Of a stretch of 64,000 nucleotides of DNA, positions 59,125-64,000 are shown piece by piece; within the stretch, counting starts at the first letter, position 1; the number at the start of each line of letters is the position of its first letter. Below the pieces are notes generated by a model that searched no databases, was not told where the DNA came from, and saw only the letters and a program-made list of their open reading frames with translations. Position numbers and translations under genes: made by a program. Source of the stretch: CBCOTE01 sp965112965 (GTDB taxonomy: Bacteria > Desulfobacterota > Desulfovibrionia > Desulfovibrionales > Desulfovibrionaceae). The stretch spans positions 416,893-480,892 of the forward strand of contig CBCOTE010000019.1 of the NCBI GenBank assembly GCA_965112965.1, written 5' to 3'.

Positions 59125-61245
59125 CTACGTTTCGGCAAAACGCTCAATCTGATGCTTGTAAGCCATGATGCCATCCACTAGTCCCTGAGCTTTACGCGCC
59201 AGATAGGCATCGCTGGCTAAACGCCTAGCCTCCTCAGGGTTGGTCAAATAACCAAGCTCAATAAGCACCGCGGGCATAATCGCACCCATTAATACGTAAA
59301 AAGGCGCTGAGCGTACTCTGTGGTCCGTGATCTCGCATTTGCTGCCCTTGAGATGCTGCACCATACAGCCGTGCACGCTCTTGGCTAAGTCCCGAGATTC
59401 TTTCATCTTGGAGTTGAGCATCAGGTCAGTAAGGATCGCCTGTAAGTCACTAATTTTCTTAGAAGTAACCGCATTCTCCCGGGCAGCTACACGCACAGCA
59501 TCGTCGGTATCAGCTAAATTGAGGTAGTAAGTTTCTAGCCCCTTTATCGAATCATTCTTGTAGGAGTTGCAGTGCACCGAAATAAATAAATCAGCCTTAC
59601 GCACGTTGGCCATGGCTGTACGTTCTTCCAGAGGGATGAATACATCGATAGTGCGTGTATAAAACACGTTGAAACCACATTGTTTAAGCAGATTCCCTAA
59701 AATCTTAGCGAAACGCAAGTTGATGCTCTTCTCGGTCAGGCCGCAGGACTGGGCGCCAGGGTCTTTGCCGCCGTGACCGGGGTCAATCACAATAGTAGCT
59801 ACGGTCAGACCCAGCTGCTCCACTAGGGTACCAGCCTTCTTTCGGCTTCTTGGGGGGAGCTTAAAGTCCCGATCAACCTTTAAATCACCGACACGGCCCC
59901 CGGGCACCCGAGCTGATGCAGTCTGCGCTGCGACCGCTACAGGACCCGACGCCTCACTCTGACGGACATTATCTAGCTGCGGTTGACGCCCCACGGACTT
60001 AAAATTTTCCTCCGTACCTACCGAATACCGTGCGCCCTGCTTTTGCACCATTCGTATCGCACTCGGTTCAGGCTCAGGCACAGCCGTAACTAAGACAGTT
60101 TTGCTCGGTGCAAATACATCCACCACCAATCGATAGCCGTCTTTGCTCTCCATAACAAAAAAATTAAAGCGTTGCACAGCTTGAAAATCTAGGACGACTC
60201 GGGCCACCATGAGAGTATTCTGTCCGGCACGCACCTGACGCAGAATGCCATCAGCTACGGCCAGCTGACCCTGCTTGCGGAGCTTGTCCCCGAGCAAAGT
60301 CTTTTCTAAATCAATGTACAGCCGGGTAGGCTTGCCATGAGCCGCCTCAGCGGGCAAAATCTCGTAATGATAGGAGACTTTACGGTCGAGTTCAAGCGTG
60401 ATACGGGTGTAGTCATCACTAGATTGATAGCGAATATCCTTGAGTCGACAAGGCTTGCTCCCGGCCACAGCCACACTTCTCCTGCCATGTAAAGGGATGA
60501 CAGTGCCAGTGGTTACGGATGTAGGAATCTTAAAAGCCACAGCCGTCAAAGAAGGAAGGGTTGACAGCTGAAACTCCGACTCGCGGCGCTCAGTCTTAGC
60601 CAATATGGACTTATTGCCGATAGCCAGCTTAGTAACCAGGTCCTGCTCGGCCGAACTCTCGACGCTAACCTTGCTGGCCAGGGTAGACGTGGCGGTCGTT
60701 TCGACACCTACATGGCCCCGCAGTAGTTCTCGGGCTCTAGAAACTGTGTCGCCAGTAGGATAGTAGGCCAGGAGCTGCTCCAGGTCGGCTCGGGCCTGGA
60801 CGTGGTCACGCAGAATCCTTTGCTCGATGTACGCCTTTCGCAAAAGAGCATCGTCGGCCCAGGGATGGTCTGGAAAATAGGTGGTGACGTGATGATAGTA
60901 GTCCATGGCTATACGCCAGTCGGTGTTGCCAGAACTACGACAACCCAGTTCCTCATAGATACGGCCGGCGTAGTAGAGAGCCTTGGCCGCCTCCAAAGAT
61001 TGAGGAGCACATTTATAGAATGCCACGAAGCGTTCCTCTAACGCCTGCCAATCAGCACGGTAATCAGATCGCTTAGGATCTCGTAAGAGGGCATTAAAGG
61101 CTGCAGTTGCCATGATAAATTCGTCTTTTTGAACACCCACCGCCGGGACACTGACAGAAATACCAGTCGCCCAGCATAAAAAAGGCCACCAGCAGGCGAC
61201 CAACAGAAGCGCTGCCGCCATGATGAAAGACGCGCCTTGCCTCAT
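59125..61245 (-). CDS. N-acetylmuramoyl-L-alanine amidase (AmiC-like, Amidase_3)
   Basis: A 706-residue exported zinc amidase that cleaves the amide bond between MurNAc and the peptide stem, needed for cell separation. Order: a signal peptide or membrane anchor (residues 8-27), a helical TPR-like region (about 40-175) with YYAGRIYEEL and DDALLRKAYIEQ, an AMIN peptidoglycan-binding domain (about 265-375), a linker, and Amidase_3 (485-700). Zinc and catalytic residues are visible: IDPGHGGKDPGA, GLTEKSIN, FISVHCNS and LIELGYLTN. It is longer than E. coli AmiC because of the TPR-like part, an arrangement known in deltaproteobacteria. The ATG lies one base after the glmS stop, with GGAG in the glmS end serving as its site, so the pair is coupled. 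Confidence 0.94.
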   Translation of the reverse strand: MRQGASFIMAAALLLVACWWPFLCWATGISVSVPAVGVQKDEFIMATAAFNALLRDPKRSDYRADWQALEERFVAFYKCAPQSLEAAKALYYAGRIYEELGCRSSGNTDWRIAMDYYHHVTTYFPDHPWADDALLRKAYIEQRILRDHVQARADLEQLLAYYPTGDTVSRARELLRGHVGVETTATSTLASKVSVESSAEQDLVTKLAIGNKSILAKTERRESEFQLSTLPSLTAVAFKIPTSVTTGTVIPLHGRRSVAVAGSKPCRLKDIRYQSSDDYTRITLELDRKVSYHYEILPAEAAHGKPTRLYIDLEKTLLGDKLRKQGQLAVADGILRQVRAGQNTLMVARVVLDFQAVQRFNFFVMESKDGYRLVVDVFAPSKTVLVTAVPEPEPSAIRMVQKQGARYSVGTEENFKSVGRQPQLDNVRQSEASGPVAVAAQTASARVPGGRVGDLKVDRDFKLPPRSRKKAGTLVEQLGLTVATIVIDPGHGGKDPGAQSCGLTEKSINLRFAKILGNLLKQCGFNVFYTRTIDVFIPLEERTAMANVRKADLFISVHCNSYKNDSIKGLETYYLNLADTDDAVRVAARENAVTSKKISDLQAILTDLMLNSKMKESRDLAKSVHGCMVQHLKGSKCEITDHRVRSAPFYVLMGAIMPAVLIELGYLTNPEEARRLASDAYLARKAQGLVDGIMAYKHQIERFAET

Positions 61246-61246
61246 A

Positions 61247-63100
61247 CTACTCCACCGTCACGCTTTTGGCCAAATTACGCGGCTGGTCTACATCTTTGCC
61301 TAGATAATCAGCCATCTCATAGGCAAAGAGTTGGAGGGCCGGCAGAGCCAAAAAACTACTAAAAGGACCCCATAGGTCAGGGATAACCCAAAGATCATCC
61401 ACATTTAAATACAGCCCTGGGTGGGTTAGGCCAATGACCTTGCCCCCTCGAGCCTGGACCTCCTCTATATTTGACTTGACCTTAGTAAAGAGTAAATCGT
61501 TAAAGGCCATGACGAAAGTGGGAAAATGGGGGTCGATGAGAGCGATGGGCCCATGCTTCATTTCGCCCGCGGCGTAACCTTCGGCATGGATATAGGAAAT
61601 TTCCTTGAGCTTGAGTGCACCCTCCAGGGCCAGTGGGTAGTAAGGACCACGACCTAAGTAGAGGAAACTACGCGCATCGGCGTAGTTACGTACCAGAGTT
61701 ATTGCTCGCTCGCGCATACGTGGTAGCTCAGCCTCCAGAAGAGAAGGCAGATCCTTAAGAGTCTGTACCGCCTTATTTCGGACCTTATCTGGTAACGTAC
61801 CACGCCTAGCGCCCCAGACCAAAGCCATAATAACTAGAAGTATCAGCTGTGAGCACATGGCCTTGGTGGAGGCCACACTTATCTCTGGACCGGCTTGGTT
61901 ATAGATGACTACATCCACTTCTCGAGCAATAGAGGAACCGACCACATTGCACAGCCCAAGCACGGGCACGCCCAGCTTTTTCGCTTGGCGCAGACAAGCC
62001 AAGCTGTCCGCAGTCTCACCAGATTGACTTACTACGAGTACAACGTCCTTCAGATCCACGATCGCGTCGCGATAACGGAACTCCGAGGCGATCTCCACTT
62101 GTACTGGCAACCGAACCCAGGCTTCGAAAAGATACTTACCCCACAGTCCGGCATGAAAGGAAGTGCCGCAGGCAATGATGTGTAAAACCCGGGGCAGAGG
62201 AAAGCCGGCCAACTCGGATAGCTCTACTTCTAGCCGACGTTGATCTACGCGGCCAGCAAGGCAGTCGCTAATGACTCGTGGCTGTTCAAATATCTCCTTA
62301 AGCATGAAGTGCTTATACCCACCTTTCTGCGCTGCCTGTACGTCCCAATCTATACGCTGAGGAGTCTTTTTTATTGACTTCAAAGTGACCAGATCCAATA
62401 CCTGCCAGCCCTTAGCGTCAATACGCACGAGCTCCCCATCTTCCAAAAAAACCACATCCCGAGCATAAGGCAGGAAAGCCGGGATATCCGACGCCAAAAA
62501 AAACTCCCCCGTACCCACACCCAGCACCAATGGGCTGGAGTGCCGCACGCCGTAGACCGTATTTGGCTCCTCGGTGCTAACCATAGCGATAGCAAAGGAG
62601 CCCTCGACTCTGGTCAGGGCCCGGCCTATAGCCTCCATGAGTCTACCCTTAGCATTAACGCCAGTACCAATAGTGACCATGGCCTTAAACTCATCGGCGA
62701 CAAGATGCACCAAGACCTCGGTGTCGGTTTCGGAATGAAAGACATGACCTTTAGCTTGGAGCTCTTCGAGCAGGGTCTGATAGTTCTCGATGATGCCGTT
62801 GTGCACTAAGGCGAAACGGCCAGCATTGTCCTGGTGGGGGTGAGCATTGCGCTCAACGGGCAGGCCATGGGTGGCCCAACGAGTATGTCCAATACCTGTC
62901 ATAGCAATAGAAGTACGGACCGCCTCGAGCTTTTTCTCAAGATTAACTAACTTGCCTTCGGCGCGCACCACCTCCAAGATCTTATTTTGCACAAAGGCTA
63001 CACCGGCCGAGTCGTAGCCTCGGTACTCTAACCGTTTGAGCCCTTCCATAATTAGCGACACTGCCGGCCTATGGCCGGCATAGGCTATAATCCCACACAT
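61247..63100 (-). CDS. glmS: Glutamine--fructose-6-phosphate aminotransferase (isomerizing)
   Basis: A 617-residue enzyme making glucosamine-6-phosphate from fructose-6-phosphate and glutamine, the first step to UDP-GlcNAc for peptidoglycan and LPS. The catalytic Cys follows the initiator Met (MCGIIAYAG). The glutaminase half shows LEYRGYDSAGVAF, GHTRWATHG and HNGIIENYQTL; two SIS domains follow with IACGTSFHAGLW, SQSGETADSLACL and AEGYAAGEMKHGPIALID; it ends LAKSVTVE as in E. coli. AAGGATG precedes the start. It lies between rdgB and the amidase, a cell-wall oriented minus-strand cluster. A7-A8 plus-strand runs (for example 62496-62503) are in frame. Confidence 0.98.
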   Translation of the reverse strand: MCGIIAYAGHRPAVSLIMEGLKRLEYRGYDSAGVAFVQNKILEVVRAEGKLVNLEKKLEAVRTSIAMTGIGHTRWATHGLPVERNAHPHQDNAGRFALVHNGIIENYQTLLEELQAKGHVFHSETDTEVLVHLVADEFKAMVTIGTGVNAKGRLMEAIGRALTRVEGSFAIAMVSTEEPNTVYGVRHSSPLVLGVGTGEFFLASDIPAFLPYARDVVFLEDGELVRIDAKGWQVLDLVTLKSIKKTPQRIDWDVQAAQKGGYKHFMLKEIFEQPRVISDCLAGRVDQRRLEVELSELAGFPLPRVLHIIACGTSFHAGLWGKYLFEAWVRLPVQVEIASEFRYRDAIVDLKDVVLVVSQSGETADSLACLRQAKKLGVPVLGLCNVVGSSIAREVDVVIYNQAGPEISVASTKAMCSQLILLVIMALVWGARRGTLPDKVRNKAVQTLKDLPSLLEAELPRMRERAITLVRNYADARSFLYLGRGPYYPLALEGALKLKEISYIHAEGYAAGEMKHGPIALIDPHFPTFVMAFNDLLFTKVKSNIEEVQARGGKVIGLTHPGLYLNVDDLWVIPDLWGPFSSFLALPALQLFAYEMADYLGKDVDQPRNLAKSVTVE

Positions 63101-63196
63101 GGTTCATCCTTACTGATCCCCCGACCGGATCTACCGGCCAAAAAAAGTTATGTAATTCTCTACCCGCCGACGCAGGCTAATAGCTGCCAACCTAAA

Positions 63197-63226
63197 GCCA
63201 TGTGTAGCTAGTTAACTACACATGGC
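63197..63226 (-). terminator. Inverted repeat spanning the rdgB stop codon
   Basis: GCCATGTGTAG (63197-63207) and its exact reverse complement (63216-63226) flank eight bases that include the rdgB TAA. The last rdgB codons are encoded in the stem. Only TTT follows on the minus strand, so termination may be weak or Rho-assisted, leaving some read-through to glmS. Confidence 0.5.
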
Positions 63227-63838
63227 CCAAGTGAAAAATTCAGTCCAGCCAGAAAACAACATTCGAAATGCCCGACCGCGGTGACTGCGACTGTTCTTCT
63301 GTTCCAGGGACATCTCTGCGGCCGTAAGCCCCAACTCTTCATCTAAAAACAGAGAGTCATAACCAAAGCCACCTTTACCCCTCGGAATCGTAAGGATGCG
63401 CCCTTCCCATCGGCCTTCAGCCGCACAAAAAAAACCGTACGGCCCCACAGCAACTGTGGCGCAGACAAAACAACCACCCCGTCGCTCCGGCGGCAGACCG
63501 GCCAACTCCCCCAGGAGCTTTTCATTGTTAGCCGCATCTGCCCTAGGTCTACCCACTCCAGCATAGCGCGCCGAATACACCCCAGGCGCCCCGCCCAATG
63601 CGTCCACCTCTAGGCCGGAGTCGTCAGCCACGACTAATAATCCGGTAGCGGCAAAGGCTATCTCGGCCTTAATTCGAGCATTTTGCGCAAAAGTCACACC
63701 GGTTTCTTTAATTTTTTTAATATTGGGAAAATCTGACAACCCTAGCACCAGACCGGAAAAACCAATGGAAGAGACGAGCAAAGCCGAGAGCTCGGCCACC
63801 TTGCTTTGATTGTCCGTGGCGAGCATAATGGTCTGCAT
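63212..63838 (-). CDS. rdgB: RdgB/HAM1 non-canonical purine NTP pyrophosphatase
   Basis: A 208-residue enzyme that hydrolyses dITP, ITP and XTP to monophosphates, keeping deaminated purines out of DNA. Family blocks: LATDNQSKVAELSALL, FAQNARIKAEIAF, VVADDSGLEVDALGGAPGVY with the catalytic Asp pair, GGFGYDSLF, and KNSRSHRGRAF. The ATG at 63838 (MQTIMLATDNQ) is preferred because GAGG stands nine bases upstream; an ATG at 63865 would add nine residues with no site. It heads the minus-strand series rdgB, glmS, amidase, with a hairpin over its stop codon. An A8 plus-strand run (63427-63434) is read in frame as Phe-Phe. Confidence 0.95.
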   Translation of the reverse strand: MQTIMLATDNQSKVAELSALLVSSIGFSGLVLGLSDFPNIKKIKETGVTFAQNARIKAEIAFAATGLLVVADDSGLEVDALGGAPGVYSARYAGVGRPRADAANNEKLLGELAGLPPERRGGCFVCATVAVGPYGFFCAAEGRWEGRILTIPRGKGGFGYDSLFLDEELGLTAAEMSLEQKNSRSHRGRAFRMLFSGWTEFFTWAMCS

Positions 63839-64000
63839 AGATATACCTCGTTTGCGACTGCTCAATGCGCAGGCACAGAGATCATCGCTAGCAGAGTTAG
63901 TAAAAAAATTCCAGAGTTGTTCAATGGGTGGCCCTGACCATGTATTATTTTTTTCTTGGCTTATTTTTTTTGATACAGAAGTAAATGCCGAAAAAATCAG
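63839..64000. other. AT-rich right edge
   Basis: No gene seen. Probably holds the rdgB promoter on the minus strand; the last 60 bases contain T8 and T7 runs. Confidence 0.4.

Noticed and set aside
63839..63865. Upstream ATG for rdgB
   Set aside because: No ribosome binding site, while the ATG at 63838 has GAGG and matches the family N-terminus.

Overview
The window reads as a piece of a bacterial genome in advanced reductive decay. I estimate that intact genes cover only about 29% of the 64 kb; most of the rest is eroded sequence without open frames. The survivors are full length with normal domain structure. The best-recognised families (fused proline dehydrogenase/P5C dehydrogenase, double-cubane cluster reductase pair, NikMN-type nickel/cobalt ECF transporter, M23 peptidase with a VYPLSRL-type N-terminal domain, a small Rho-N-like protein) fit an anaerobic deltaproteobacterium, most like Desulfovibrionales. 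A host-restricted symbiont is the natural explanation, but both taxonomy and lifestyle are inferred from gene content and decay, not from a marker gene.

Layout. 1-2980: a partial ORF running off the left edge, a truncated M23-peptidase remnant and eroded DNA. 2981-4408: asnS. 4409-12407: 8 kb without a gene, containing three near-perfect palindromes (22, 62 and 30 bp). 12408-13985: hyaluronan/chitin-synthase-like GT2 glycosyltransferase. 15679-17822: two-gene operon for a double-cubane cluster reductase and its ATPase activator. 18360-18796: pseudogene of nucleoside 2-deoxyribosyltransferase. 18797-28423: eroded DNA with a His-rich tandem repeat and gene starts that outlived their genes. 28424-28511: tRNA-Ser(TGA). 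34055-35205 (minus): DUF721/DciA-like protein, small Rho-N-like protein, tRNA-Gln(CTG), tRNA-Glu(TTC). 35227-38205: large putA-type pseudogene. 39137-41820: nickel/cobalt ECF operon behind a tandem 27-bp repeat and a promoter-like sequence. 46779-48521: rpsA. 49773-50540: YdjC/ChbG-type deacetylase. 54444-56342: kup. 59125-63838 (minus): rdgB, glmS and amiC-like amidase.

Functionally the retained set is translation (asnS, rpsA, three tRNAs), cell envelope (glmS, amidase, glycosyltransferase), nucleotide sanitation (rdgB), ion supply (Ni/Co, K+) and one unusual redox system. Proline catabolism and nucleoside salvage are visibly being lost. Points most worth a second look are the DCCP operon kept amid decay, the 62-bp perfect palindrome, the T8 tract at the cbiQ/cbiO junction where one extra T would fuse the proteins, and A/T tracts of 7-8 in most of the retained larger genes.
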